The notes: a model not told the origin generated them from the sequence alone. A DNA stretch of 64,000 nucleotides from Metaphire vulgaris (GCA_018105865.1 CM030834.1:8046168-8110167); one strand, 5' to 3'; numbered from the stretch's first letter, positions 1 through 40,095 are shown. Numbers and translations: made by a program.

Positions 1-900
1 TTTGACTTTAATATATTGAATAGTTATGCTCATTATTATTTTAAATTCTAATTACATTCTGTGATTGAAGTGTGTCAGAGGAGAAGTTTATAATACCTGC
101 TGAAGTTCTGACTCTAGTTCAGCTAATAACGTCATCTTGGTGCCTGCTTGGCTTATTCAAGAACTTTTGAACTAGTGAAGTTTGACTACTTTTAGTTAGC
201 ATGCCATGTGGATGCTATCTGCGATGTTCTCTGATCAGAGGCATAGCTACCATATAGCAAGAATAAGCAAGGCATTAGGGCCCAGAAGAACTGGGGCCCT
301 TTTTGACCACCAATGTAAAAAAGAAAGTAAATAATAACAGACTTTGTATATTTAATAAAGCTATCTTGTATTACATTGTTAAATAAGAAGTAAGATAATT
401 GTTATTGTTCTATTATTTCGTTATTGAATTAAATAACATGTCACAATTACTATGATTATTGTTATTAACTATTATTACAGTACTGTTCATATTATTTAAA
501 TTTGAAACTGTATGAAACATTGTTTTAAAGTTGAAAATCCTCCATGATTATGGGTCATGTTCTTCGCTGCCCTTTAAGCCTTAGTGCGCTGTTCGTCAGT
601 CATGTTGTGACTTTTTAAGTTGAAGGGGCCCATTAATCATTTTTGCATTAAGGCCTAAAAATCCTAGCTATGCCACTGTCTCTGATATCAGATTCCACAT
701 TCTTTATACTTTTATATTTCATTGAGATTCTTTAATTTAAAAATGGAGTCTCCATACTTTGATGCTATAATGCAGTAATGAAACGTACAATGAAAAGTAA
801 TGAAAGCACAAAAAGATTACCATTTGAGTTATTCTGAAACTGGTTTCTTGTGTTTCAAGATAGAAATTATGAACTATGCTGCTGTGTTATATAATGAACC
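1..900. other. Intron or upstream DNA, no gene seen
   Basis: AT-rich sequence with no supported exon. Because MYO5 coding sequence continues from upstream, this is probably intron. The stretch from 225 to 680 contains phrases such as 'ggggcccttttt' and 'gctatgccactgtc' that look like worn short-element ends, but no complete element could be bounded. Confidence 0.4.
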
Positions 901-904
901 CTAT

Positions 905-1271
905 TACCTTAAGATGCGACTTCTCCCTCGACTTACTACTCAGTCCACTAGGTATTCGGCAGGACTTTCATTTGCTGTTCCTCATTCTCGCACCGTCATT
1001 GGTCGCTAGTTGTTTCTCAGTGTGTGGCCCTAAGCTTTGGAATTCATTACCAATATCACTCATATAACTAACAATTTATCATCTTTCAGATGCAGTAAAC
1101 ATACAGTACCTGTTTGACTTGGCTTATCCCCCATAGATTGCGCCCCCCCTCCGCTGTTCTGACTGATCTTCCGGATTGACCTGGCTCTAATTCTGTTTGG
1201 ATTTGGTGTGCCATCGGCTGATGCCCTGGGCATTATGATAGTGGTGCCATAGAAGTTGATTGATTGATTGG

Positions 1272-1305
<34 letters not shown>

Positions 1306-1308
1306 ATG
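905..1308 (+). mobile_element. LINE 3' fragment with (GATT)n tail
   Basis: Broken frames give HSRTVIGR and FSVCGPKLWNSLPISLI, the pattern seen near the C-terminus of CR1/L2-like retrotransposon polymerases (PKLWNSLP). A non-coding stretch follows, ending in about 12 copies of GATT from 1258. Short tandem tails are typical of these LINEs. Frame-broken, inactive, 5' truncated. Confidence 0.75.
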
Positions 1309-1924
1309 TGGCAACACTTTAACACCCTTGGTTAATTTTCTTTCTTCTTTGTTAATGCTTACATTATATGTTTTGCTGATTTTCTGATATGCTGGCCATG
1401 GTTTGCAATATGATTCTGTGTGTTTTGTTCAATACAAATGCTGCACCAGTCATTTTATCTGAATGATTTATTTGAGGTCTCAGAGAAATCTGTTTGGTGG
1501 TATTGAGATAAACTGTAGGAATATGTTGACTTGCAACTTCAGAGTATGACTGTCCTACAGTAAATATATTGTCTGAATCACATAAAATTCTATAAAAATT
1601 TTCTTTATTCAAAGTAAACCTTTGTATGATATCGTATTTACATATTTTATAGATATGTTATCACTGTCACAGAAATGCCATCTTTGCTAGGATAACACTG
1701 AGTATATATGAAGTGGGAGATTGCTTTGATGATGGCAGTGAAATGTAAAATTATAAATATGTGGCAACACATGTTTTCAGAATAGTTTACATTCCTGACT
1801 TCACGTTTTAACCTTTTATTATACTTGTTTGATCATTTATTTAGCTCCATTTCATGAAATTCATGCAGAGGCACTACGAATGCTTAAGATACTTAGTGCT
1901 CAGTATTCACCTGAGTACTTGATG

Positions 1925-1926
<2 letters not shown>

Positions 1927-1963
<37 letters not shown>

Positions 1964-2950
1964 CTGATAATTTATAGAGCCCTATAACAAGGCATAAGCC
2001 TAAATCAAGAGTGCTTTACAATAATGAGTTAGCAATCATACAACGTACTAAACAAGTGTGTCTTAAGATTCTTCTTGAACTGTTCAATAGATTTCGAATT
2101 AGTGACAAAGTCCGGGAGGGTATTCCACAGAAGTGGGTTCCCTCTGGTGACCGATCTTTCACCTAGAATCGTTGTTTGCAAAGGTGGTGGGATAATTAGG
2201 GAGACCTTGTTACTAGAGCAAAGCTGTCGGCTGCTATTAAGCAGACATAGTGTATCTTCGAATCAGTATAGCCAGATAATCAGGACAGGTTTGATCATTT
2301 ATAACTCTGAACGTTATCAGACATCTCTTGTATATTATGTGTTCAGGAACTCGTAACCAGCACAATTTATCTCTTAGGTAAGGAGTGATATGATCGCACC
2401 ATCTCGCACCAAAAATCAGTCTCACAGATGTATTCACAATTGACTGTAGGCATCACAGTCGACTTTCTGGTAGTCCATAAAGGACGTTATTACAATAATC
2501 GATTCGTGTTAGAATTATTTTAAGCACCAGTAGGATCACTACATCTGTCGCCAGATAGCGTCTAATCTGTTTGATTTTCCGTAGGTGAAAATAGCATACT
2601 CTTGTTACATTATGCACATGGTTCTCCAGGGTAAGTTTCTGATCCAGGAGGACTCCAAGTAGCCGCAATTGAGTTGTCGGTGCTACCATCGCTCCTGCAA
2701 TGGAGAGTGGGGTTTGGCTTATTAGACGAGTCCTCGGTGAGCTGAACCAGAGTATTTCAGTTTTCCCTGGATTCAATGCCGACCTGTTTGAGGCCCTCCA
2801 CTGATCAATCACAGTGTGTGGTACAGTACGTTATTCTCAACTCCAACTGTTCTTTATCTGTTGGTGAAAATGACGAAAGAATCTGAATGTCGTCGGCGTA
2901 CGGCGTACGTGGTTTTGACAGTTTGCCAGTACTCCGAGTACCCTGTGATT
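1927..2950 (-). mobile_element. LINE fragment with reverse transcriptase motif, (AAT)n tail
   Basis: On the minus strand, codons at 2900-2889 read YADD, the reverse transcriptase catalytic motif. After a frame break, 2812-2453 reads DQWRASNRSALNPGKTEILW and LTRIDYCNNVLYGLPESRL, both typical of the LINE polymerase thumb region. The 3' non-coding part runs to about 1960 and ends in an (AAT)n tail at 1927-1960. It lacks the 5' half and is disabled by stops and shifts. Confidence 0.85.
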
Positions 2951-3487
2951 TTAAGGTTAAAGTGTCAAAAGTTGAATCATGAATGTGATTAACAAGGATG
3001 CTGTTATAATATTATAAGTTCCGTTGTACCTTTTGCTCTATCCTGATGAATGTGTTTGATGATTTTCCAATATCCTCGTTCAAACATATGTCTTGGTCAT
3101 TTTGTTTGAATCTTCAAATGTGATTTGTACTTAGTGTTAGTAGTAGTCTTACTGAAGTGCCTTGAGCTGTTGATCGATATCTACCTCTCGCGCTTGATCT
3201 CAATCAAAGTTAAAGTGTGCACACAGTGTGGTATGCTCTTTGGCAGTCTGACATCTTGAAACTGTAAACGTATTGAGTTTATTTATTGTGTCTGTAGATG
3301 TACTAGTTGTATTTTTTGGTACTAAGGCAGCCGCTATCTTTTGATGACTCGGGCTGATGTCCAGGAATGCTTCCAGTTGCTTTCTGTATCATTTGTTGTT
3401 ACACAATAACTGTGCAAGATTTCTTAGTAAGTATTGTAGTGAAATATGTAGCACATTTATATATATAATAGATTTGTAAATTTTCAG

Positions 3488-31559
<28,072 letters not shown>

Positions 31560-33900
31560 AACGCCTTCTGGTGTTGTGTTACAAGGACCTGCAGCAGAAC
31601 GTGTAGAGTTTGAATTACATCAAAGTCCTTTTCGATTGAATTTGTGCGTCATTTTCAGTCACGATTATTATCATTTATACTTGAGATTTAATGCTGAAAT
31701 ATTTTTAATTGTATATTGAAATACACGGTATTAAAATCTAGTATGCTTTATTTTACGTCACTTGTTCTATTTTAAAATGGCTTTGATTTCTGGCTTGTAA
31801 TTTCAAAATGGTTTTGTATAAGTTTTGTATATAGGAAACCCTATAAGTTCACGTGATTTACTAAGCTTGACCAAAATTCTGCAATTTGTAAACTTCATTA
31901 TCAAGAATAGAGATTGCTTATATTTTGGAGTATACAATGTGTTCTGCATTTTGGATGAATTGTGCATAAATCACTGTTAAAGGTTAAGCATAAATCCATG
32001 CATGAAATGTTGTTGCAAGTTGTGTTTATATATTACGAAGATAGACCACAATTTAAACATTTCTACTGTTAATCTTTATATACAGCGGCTTTAACAGGCT
32101 TTTTATATGCATGGTTTTTTGTACAAATTAAATGTACAGCATAAAGGCTCAATAGTTTGTGTTGTAACGTGATTGTTAAGTCTTCCTAATTTAAGGTGAA
32201 TTGCTATTTCACTTCTCATGTTAGCATTGTCAGCAACGATGAGCTATCTGAGAGAATCTAAGCCTTAGGATTCACCAGTACAGAAAGCGAAACAGAGGAA
32301 ACGATCTCTTTGGACTTGTACGTCTAATGGAAGAGGACAGAAAAATTGATAATTGATGACTCCGATAAGAAGGAAAGACTGCATAGAGTATTGTGTGATG
32401 ATATAAGCAGTGCTTTTTTCTAGGGAATAAAGGTTTGGGAACTCATTTCACATATGTTTTGTCGTAAGAAGCATACCATAGATATTAGTAGTACAACAGT
32501 ACTTGGTATCTTTATATATAATGTAGCTCATTGTTTTTGAACTGTAATTTACACTGTTACCATGCATTCTTGCTGAAAAAAAAGAACCGACTGTAAGTAA
32601 AACACACATTATTGCATATCGATATGAACAAATCTGGCAAGAAAGGTGTGGGAACGCCATTACTATGTGTTCCCACTGAAAAAAAAACGCTGGACATAAG
32701 TGATTGATGCAAAAGCAGTCTACATACAGTTAGCCACAGAGCTCTAAGCCAACAAGAGTGGAAACAAACTGTAAATATGCCGTCAGATATCAATGAGCAT
32801 CGCTATGGGATATTAGAAGCTAGGTGATTGGGAACCCATTGTACTGTATATACCAGTAGATTCGTCTCTGCTTTTTGTAATATTGTATATGCATTCATTT
32901 GGTAACGAACAGATCAGTTTAGGTTTATGCAATTGCACATAATATATGAACATGGTGTTTACCTAAATTAATTAATTTAGTTAATCGTTTGGTAATTCCG
33001 GGAGAATTGTTTTATAGGATATTAGAGAAATTAACAAAAAATCTTATCTAAGTGCTGCTCTTTGCTTATTTTGACTAATGCCACTACACCATGTATTTCA
33101 ATTAATGTTTCAGAGAATTTCACACCGATTAACTATTTCTGCATGTGATCAATACATTGTATCAAAATCATTATTATTATTATTTATATTAGTTTTTCTA
33201 TATTATGTTTATTTGATTCATAGAGAGTTCACATTTTAAGAGATATTGCAACAGATTTTTTGTTGATGGTCTTTCACTCTACAATACTTGAATGTGTTTT
33301 TATTCTATCACAAACATATTTCCCCCAAACAATTATTATCGTATTTTTATGATTAGGTTTCACTGCTCTATTATATTAGCCAGTTAGAAGCACTTTTCTA
33401 AATTCCAGCAATAGTCAGCCATTTATGCATCATTTTTATTTGTTCCAACATTTTAATGCCAAAGACATGCATCAAGTTTTCAAACGATTTGTAGCATGTG
33501 TTGATTTTTGCTGTTGATTGTGGCAGGGTAGCTGGTTTGATACATGAACTTTGATTTTATTTCTGGTCTTGCTCTGCAGCAAATAAGGTTTTCAGTTTAT
33601 TTGTCCATTATTAAGTCACATACTTAAGGAGTGTTACTGTGAATTTTAACAGAGACTGGGGAATGTGTTTTGAATTTGACAGAAAAATGAAACAGATTTT
33701 GCTTGGCGGTTTGTTTAGAAAGATTTTAGTCGTGTACAAAGAGGTTGTCTGAATATGTAAATAACGAGTTTGAAGCACCTGTGCAGTTGATCTGTGTCTT
33801 TGTCGACTTTCTAGGTTTCTATGAATTTGTATTGGGCTGTTTGAGTTATTTGATTGTGACGTTCAGCAATAAAAATGTTGACTATGTGGTGAAAATTATC
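31560..33900 (+). other. Probable MYO5 3' UTR
   Basis: AT-rich sequence without recognisable repeats or long frames directly after the stop codon. The extent is a guess; transcription probably ends within it. Confidence 0.45.
33868..33873 (+). promoter_or_regulatory. Candidate polyadenylation signal AATAAA
   Basis: AATAAA followed about 10-20 bp later by a TG-rich stretch (tgttgactatgtggtg). A weaker ATTAAA lies at 31730-31735 and another AATAAA near 32425. Which is used cannot be told from sequence. Confidence 0.3.
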
Positions 33901-34425
33901 ATAATTTTTTGAAAATTAAGATGAAAATTTAAGTTAATGTTTCAAATCAGTGTCATTTTATAATTATATATTTTATTTTTATTAATTTATGATTTCTTTT
34001 GTGTGCTTATGATATGATTAGATGTTGATTCACCTGAAAGATATTTTTGTTTAGATTTCTGAGTATATTTCTATTTTTGATTATAACGGTTGATTATATA
34101 TTGATGGCGGAAATAGTAAATTTTCAACAAATGCAGTTGATTATAGAAAATCACCTTCGGAATTTGCAGACTGTTGCCAAAATAAAAATATTAAAACTGT
34201 GGTATTTCTTATAGACTCAGATATTCAGGGTCGTTCTGCGTTCATAGGCAAAGTAGGTGGCTACCTTTGGCTGCACTTTTTGGGGTAGGCATTTTTGGAC
34301 ACAAATATTTATCTGCTAATAATTTTTAACAGTTTTGAGGGTATGATTCTGGTAATATTGCTCAGAACTTACTTTTAAATACCTAAAAATTGTGCTATAG
34401 TTGCCAATATTAAGGGGCTTGCACC

Positions 34426-34600
34426 ATGGTTATTTCTAGGATTATCAATTTGGGGGGTGTTGGTATATTCTGGGGGTCCCTAGCCGAAAATGTCCGACAA
34501 GCTAAAAAATGGTCATCTGGCTCTCATATCATCAGATGTGGGGGTGTCGATCTCAGATTGGGGGTGTTAAAATATCCCTGGGCGGCACCTAGCCTATAGT
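34426..34600. repeat. Fragment of a short DNA element
   Basis: ATGGTTATTTCTAGGATT followed by GGGGGGTGTT and a later GGGGGTGTTAAAA matches element ends seen at 47797 (CCTAGAAATAACACTG) in inverted form. Ends and duplications cannot be set. Confidence 0.4.
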
Positions 34601-34719
34601 GAATGCAATAAAATATGCATAAGAACCCCATATTTAATCATATTTACACAGCACCTCGGTATATCTTGTTTGTAAACTAAATTGTATTAGGCTATTGCAT
34701 TGTTTTTTGGGGGACGGGG

Positions 34720-34890
34720 CAGGGTTTAATCTAGGCCGTTTCCGGAGGGGAAAATTGCCCTTTTCCCCCGGAAATTTAAAATCCCCTACTACATTAACTA
34801 ACAGCAGCCCCTAGCAGAAAGCCTAGCCCCCCGGCTTTGTCAGTTTCCCCCCGGCTTTTTCAGTTCCCCAGGAGTCTAGATTAAACACTG
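34720..34890. mobile_element. Non-autonomous hAT-like element, perfect TSD
   Basis: Ends CAGGGTTTAATCTAGGCC and GAGTCTAGATTAAACACTG, inverted. Identical flanks GGACGGGG at 34712-34719 and 34891-34898. Only 171 bp. Confidence 0.92.
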
Positions 34891-35013
34891 GGACGGGGTG
34901 GGTAGCAACGTTAGGCTACATCCCGCCTAATCTAAAAAGAATTCGTCGAACCGACCCTTCAAACATTCTATGCCTATCATCCTATGCTGTATGTAGCAAC
35001 CAAATTATGCACC

Positions 35014-35177
35014 CAGTGGCGTATTTACCATTGGGCCATGCCCCCCTTTGGTCTTGGCCTAGCCTGTCTTCAGACCCTGACAAGCAAAAAAAGGTCGTCA
35101 ACTTTTTTCCAAAGTTGTAACTTGTCAGGTCGAAAGTGTCTGCCCCCCCTCTTACCAAAATTCTAAATACGCCACTG
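35014..35177. mobile_element. Non-autonomous hAT-like element, perfect TSD
   Basis: Ends CAGTGGCGTATTTACCA and CTAAATACGCCACTG, inverted. Identical flanks TATGCACC at 35006-35013 and 35178-35185. Contains CTGACAAGCAAAAAAAGGTC. Confidence 0.93.
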
Positions 35178-35926
35178 TATGCACCTAAATCTTGTATTTA
35201 AACTCTAAAACCAGCAGTTATCCTTTACGCCCATCGTCTTTTGACGGTCGCGTCTTTACCTGTAAAAGTAGACCTAGAGTGTAGGCCTACTTATATTCGT
35301 TAACAAGTAGACGGCATTTCGTGATCATGCCAAAGGAACTTTCAGCTCGTCAACGCGGTGACCGGCCATGGAAAACTATATGTATAGGGACATCAAAAGG
35401 ACAGAAGAGCTTTCTTTGCGTCGCCGCCGGCCCGCCACTGTTGCAGCAAATCTTCCTACAATAGCTAGTAGGCCCTATATGGTTTTGGTCGACACGAATC
35501 GTGTAGGTAAAAGTGGATAGACGCACATAAAGTCAGACTTTAAGGGTAGACTATATATATATATATATATAGGGCCTACTATTGCCGTACGGACGGACGC
35601 AATGCAAAACAATCTGCAACGTCTTTGCCTTGCCATGGATGCTGCTTCGGTTTGTACGGGAAAGGACTGCTCTTAATCTATCCAATTAAACGTTTGTCGT
35701 GTCTCCAGTCGTCCTCGTGACAGGAACGCCCTCTAGCCAGCGCTACAGGTTCTTCCACTTGACGGTCGTTTTACTCGGAATGAGATGGATGGACAGGAGT
35801 CGTGCCTTTGTTACTCGCAATAAGCCCCGCTCAAGACTTTAAGAACTGCTATCTTAACCTGCCTTCGTGTAGATAAGATGGTACTCAGGCTAAATTAATT
35901 ACATTCGAATGATACACACAACACAC

Positions 35927-36012
35927 AAAAGGACTGTGTGCATGTATATGTATATGTATACGTAGGGCCCTATATACATATACATGCACACAGTCATGCA
36001 CACAGTCCTTTT
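35927..36012. repeat. Long inverted repeat (hairpin)
   Basis: AAAAGGACTGTGTGCATG plus TATATGTATAT on the left is answered by ATATACATATACATGCACAC and AGTCCTTTT on the right, around a GGGCCC centre. The CATGCACACAGT block is doubled in the right arm. Confidence 0.85.
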
Positions 36013-36017
36013 ATAGG

Positions 36018-36019
<2 letters not shown>

Positions 36020-36110
<91 letters not shown>
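36020..36110. repeat. (TA)n then (GA)n
   Basis: About 29 TA units directly joined to 16 GA units, abutting the inverted-repeat element that begins at 36111. Confidence 0.97.
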
Positions 36111-36115
<5 letters not shown>

Positions 36116-36766
36116 CCATAAATGACGTCACGCAATTTGGGTGAAGGGGTTAAAACGTTTGTGACGATGTATGACAGTGGCGTAGCGTGACTTTTGGGGC
36201 CCGGGGCATCTTTGTCATGGGGGCCCCAAAGTTCCAAAGTTTCGGGCTGACGAGCAAAAAAAAAAAAAAAAGGTTTCAGCCTCCTTTTTACCCTGACGAG
36301 CAAAAAAAAAAAAAAAAAAAAGGTCGCCGGCACGTTCGATGTTAGGGTTAGGACTAACGTGGAGGTTCTAACCCTAGCTTAGATGTGACGTCCCATAATA
36401 CTAAATGATTGTTATTAATATGTGACGTCACATAATACTAAATATTGTTATTAATACCGCAATGTTATGAAAATACAAAGTTGAACGTATTTTATACACT
36501 TATAATTATTATATTTCATTTTTTTAAAGATTTTGAAAAAGTTTTTGAACTATAATAATCATGAATATTTTCAAATGAATTAAATGCAATACCTGCTTCA
36601 TTCAAGACATAAGTTATTTGAAACATTAATTTTGACTTTGGAAAGTTGACGGAGAGGGTTAACGCGTTGCGACGTCATATTTGAGAGGGTCTGACTTTTT
36701 GTGACGACGTGTGACGAGGGGTAAAAAACCCGCTAAAATCGCGTGACGTCATTTATTGACGGACAC
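36111..36766. mobile_element. Inverted-repeat element with TGACGTCA ends, interrupted
   Basis: Left ACTGTCCATAAATGACGTCA and right TGACGTCATTTATTGACGGA are imperfect inverted repeats. TGACG motifs recur inside (GTGACGTCCC, GTGACGTCAC). A CAGTGGCGTAGC element fragment is inserted at 36175-36330. No coding capacity. Superfamily not assigned. Confidence 0.65.
36175..36330. mobile_element. hAT-like element fragment, one end only
   Basis: Begins CAGTGGCGTAGCGTGAC like the 40148 and 60228 elements and carries two copies of the cassette with A-runs of 15-20 (36248, 36294). No matching right end, so truncated or rearranged. Confidence 0.7.
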
Positions 36767-37067
36767 AAAACACACACGCTAAAATCGCTTCGCTGAGTGC
36801 AGGATAATACTAAATCCAATCATTTCATTGAATTCATGCTGAACAACATTTCAATGATCGCCACACAAGCTCTGCGCCACGTAACACAGGCCTATGTACG
36901 TTAAATCACGCAACATTTGTGACACACACATATTTTTGTGTACGTTAAAATGTACGTTAAAATTGCGCAATATATGCGAACAATATAGCAATCGCACGCC
37001 CAGCCCTCTGACGCTGCAATGACTACTAAATACGAACAATTGTTATAGCAACGTCGTCTTCGAACAT

Positions 37068-37275
37068 CGTCCACCAACGCATCGCGACGTAAGGACTAAA
37101 CGGTCTAAACCGTTCGTCCACCAACGCATCGCGACGTAAGGACTAAACGGTCTAAACCGTTCGTCCACCAACGCATCGCGACGTAAGGACTAAATATAAG
37201 GCATCGCGACGTTGACAGAACAATTAAACGTATCGTCAAACGCTCGCCCACCAACGCATCGCGACGTAAGGATAT
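37068..37275. repeat. 47-bp minisatellite
   Basis: CGTCCACCAACGCATCGCGA starts units at 37068, 37115 and 37162 with exact 47-base spacing, and a diverged unit at 37246. Each full unit also contains AACGGT-CTAA-ACCGTT, a small stem-loop. GC content and CpG are well above the surroundings. Confidence 0.93.
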
Positions 37276-37557
37276 ATACCAATAGTCAACCAATCAGAAC
37301 GCTTATAACAGAGAGACATACAGATAAGGATTTTAATATTATAGATATATAATGCCTATATCTTATTTGCATGGCTTTTTGAACTAAAAATTATAACTAA
37401 CAAATTACATCAAATAGATCTACGCAATTAATTATAGTTTGAAACTGCAGAATTGCTGTCAAACGCATCTATTTCTCAGCGGTTCGATGGCGCCGAGTTC
37501 AAATGCAGTGGTGTGGACAATTGGACATAGTCTATCGGTCGATTCCACTTGCTACAG

Positions 37558-37590
37558 TATAAGATAACACTACGTGTGGCCTTTAGTTAG
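37558..37590 (+). promoter_or_regulatory. Possible TATA box and initiator
   Basis: TATAAGATAA at 37558 followed 27 bp later by an initiator-like TTTAGTTA. Placed about 330 bp before the candidate start codon at 37913. Spacing is reasonable, but chance occurrence is easy in AT-rich DNA. Confidence 0.25.
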
Positions 37591-37912
37591 TGGAGCAGCA
37601 AATCGCTTCTGTGTACGCGGACAGTTCTTTTAAGTTGGATTCACAACGACGACGACTACTCACTCGGACATCGGAAACCACAGAGGAAAAACACGAATGT
37701 CTGTAGCCAAGAAAGCAAACGGCGAATTTTCAAAGACTGCTTGCTTGTACAGTAGTAGGCCTAAGAGATCGTGCTGAAGAAGAAACATTTCAATGTTGTA
37801 GAAAATCGAGAAAAGATTTTCATAACGTAAGAATTCTCGATAAGAAAGTAGAATTTCTTTGTTGACCGTTCTACGTAAATTTGAGCGAAAGAAAGCTAGC
37901 CGTTCCCCCGGG

Positions 37913-38108
37913 ATGTCGTCTTCTTCATTGCGCGCTGAAGCAGCAAGACCTTCGAGGAACGTGAAGCTTAGCGGGCGACCATCGCTGACCGTCGTTGGCT
38001 CTATTAGACCAGTAGGAATCATCGTCCGTACGTTCTTTGTACTGTCCATTGTGGCTGTTTCTACGCGCGCTCCCAATATCTGCGCATTTACTCAACATTC
38101 CTTTTCAG
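37913..38108 (+). CDS. Candidate first coding exon, unknown product
   Basis: ATG after cccggg opens a 65-codon frame: MSSSSLRAEAARPSRNVKLS, a basic N-terminus, then a hydrophobic run IIVRTFFVLSIVAVS, and NICAFTQHSFS before a good donor (CAG then gtacgc, phase 1). That arrangement would suit a signal anchor or signal peptide leading into an extracellular protein. No following exon could be recognised on the + strand. A competing 138-codon frame on the opposite strand covers the same bases. Function unknown. Confidence 0.3.
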
Positions 38109-38446
38109 GTACGCTAAAAGAGACTATAGTCTGTATTTCAAATTATTCTAAAGCGATTTAGTTTTTCTTCTCAACGCGAACAGAGACCCTATAACTACCA
38201 GACTTAAAATAATAAGATGCACGCTAGACTCAGTTTCTAAAGGTGAGCTAAATAAGCAGAAAGGACTCGCGGACGGTGATATTCAGGTACATTTAAAGTC
38301 TAACTTATACTGAATTGTGACGTCATGCTGCTCCTTACTCATCCCTTGTGTCACAAAGTCACAAACTGTCACACTTTGTTAGAGCCCTCCTCTCGATCGT
38401 GACGTACTTGATGGACGACCCCTAGTCGGACGAGACGATACGGAGC

Positions 38447-38576
38447 CAGTGTTTTATCCAGACTCCAGGCCCTCGGGGGGGGGGGAGGGAATTGATTTGT
38501 CTGAATGGGAAGAGACATAGTTCAATTCAAAAATTTGTGTCAGTGCAGAAATTTGGTGAGGGGATAAATTAGGGAG

Positions 38577-38615
<39 letters not shown>

Positions 38616-38693
38616 TATATAATACATATAAAGTATAATATATACTGAATTGGGGGTATATATACCGATATAGCCCCCATAGCTGTGCCCCTG
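38447..38693. mobile_element. Possible composite of two short DNA elements
   Basis: The left end CAGTGTTTTATCCAGACTCC matches the 8869 family; the right end ACCGATATAGCCCC...CCCCTG matches the 40964 family. Flanking 8-mers do not match, so it is probably a recombined or nested product. A (TA)n tract sits inside at 38579-38607. Confidence 0.5.
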
Positions 38694-39182
38694 GTAGTTA
38701 AATGAGCGCGAACAGTCATGGTTTCCCAAACATTCTGGAACTGCAACCCACTTCAACGGTTTTGTAACGGCGGCCCTAATCATAGCATGGAATATTAAAA
38801 AAGATGCATTAGGCCATCTGGGGAACGTTAGTTGAAAAGAATCTTCTGATTTTGAATAAATGGAAAATCAAAAGCTCTGATTAAATTCGAATGAAAATAT
38901 GGCAAATATGTTAAACAGAATTTTTCATATTTTTGTCAAATAAGACAAAAAGAGATAAATGGATATTGAAATTTCTTGAAAATTATCTTTTTAAAAATTT
39001 TGTCATGGACACACCTTTGTTACGCGTCTTAAACATATTATATGTGTGGCAAAATCGCTTAACCGCTAGGTTCTGAAAGGTCCTTAGAGATTCCTATTGT
39101 TATTGGAGTTTCAGAGCAAAATGATCGGAATACGCTTTCCTTGCGTCATTGCGAAATAAGATTAATTTTAAAAAGTACTATA

Positions 39183-39240
39183 GGTCAGCGGTTTCAATCT
39201 GTGGTCCGCGGACCCCCAGGGGTCTGTGGAAAGGTGCCAA
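39183..39240. repeat. One end of a TGGTCCGCGGACC element
   Basis: CAGCGGTTTCAATCTGTGGT followed by CCGCGGACCCCCAGGGG resembles the hAT-type end at 41905. No partner end found. Confidence 0.45.
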
Positions 39241-39562
39241 GGGTCCTCGAATGTGCCGAGGAAAAGCCTTAATTATTTTAGATCATTCACTTTTCCCCTA
39301 GCTGTTTTAAGAAAGGCTAAGCGTGCAAGGTGTCTATTGAAATGCTTCCGTTACTATGTGACCTTTTGGCAGTACAAGAGGCTGCTGCAGAAATTATTAC
39401 AATGACTGTTGTAATTCATCTTCAGCGGTTGTCACTTTATTTCCTAAAGTATTTCGGAGATGATGACATAAACATGTTTGACTGGGTTCGAAATCCATTT
39501 GAATGTCAGTTGACTGGTTTAATTGGACGGGAACAGGAAGAACTGGCTGAATTATCAACAAA

Positions 39563-39615
39563 CAGTGGCGTAGCCAGGATTTTCTTAAGGTGGGGGTTAC
39601 AAACGAAGAACGACC
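39563..39615. repeat. Truncated hAT-like element end
   Basis: CAGTGGCGTAGCCAGGATTT, identical over 20 bases to the left end of the 40148 element, then similarity fades. Confidence 0.6.
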
Positions 39616-39879
39616 ATTGAGAGAGGCAGGGCCATCTTTAGCCCTATAGGCAGATTTTCATTTTCGGAAATTTTCGCCCATCATTCACACGGAAAAAGTT
39701 TGCAAAAATAGCGCTCTGCGAAAATGACAAGCATCATTCGTTCCATCTCCGTTTTTTTCGCCCTAGGCAGTGCCTAAAGGAATTCCATGGAGAAACGTCA
39801 AAATTTGTGAAAGCATCACGTTTTTTTCGCCGAAGGTCCGAAACGTCAGATCCAGGATCACTCTCTTACTCTGCTATCA

Positions 39880-40095
39880 GCTCTGACAGAACTGAGCATT
39901 TTCAAATCCAGACTCAAGACTAGTCTCTTTCAGACTGCTTATCTTCCATAGCCTGCCTTGCACTCTGCCACTCGCTGATATCTGGAATGACCAGTCTGAC
40001 CTGGTCTTTTGCGGTTCGCATGTGGAGTGTCATCTGTTTATGCCTCCTTTATTAAAAAATGGTGCTGTAAAAATGCATAATAATTATTCTTACTA
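39880..40095 (+). mobile_element. LINE C-terminal and 3' end, copy C
   Basis: Reads LSIFKSRLKTSLFQTAYL in one frame, the usual last residues of a CR1/L2-like polymerase, then ATCTGGAATGACCAGTCTG and TTTTGCGGTTCGCATG as in copies A and D, ending in an ATAATT-rich tail. Frame has stops; inactive. Confidence 0.75.

Noticed and set aside
37068..37275. CRISPR-like array
   Set aside because: The direct repeats have no unique spacers; the whole 47-bp unit is repeated. The DNA is also animal nuclear sequence.
37660..38076. 138-codon minus-strand frame as a gene
   Set aside because: No recognisable domain, no clear splice context; it is antisense to a frame with better start and donor features.
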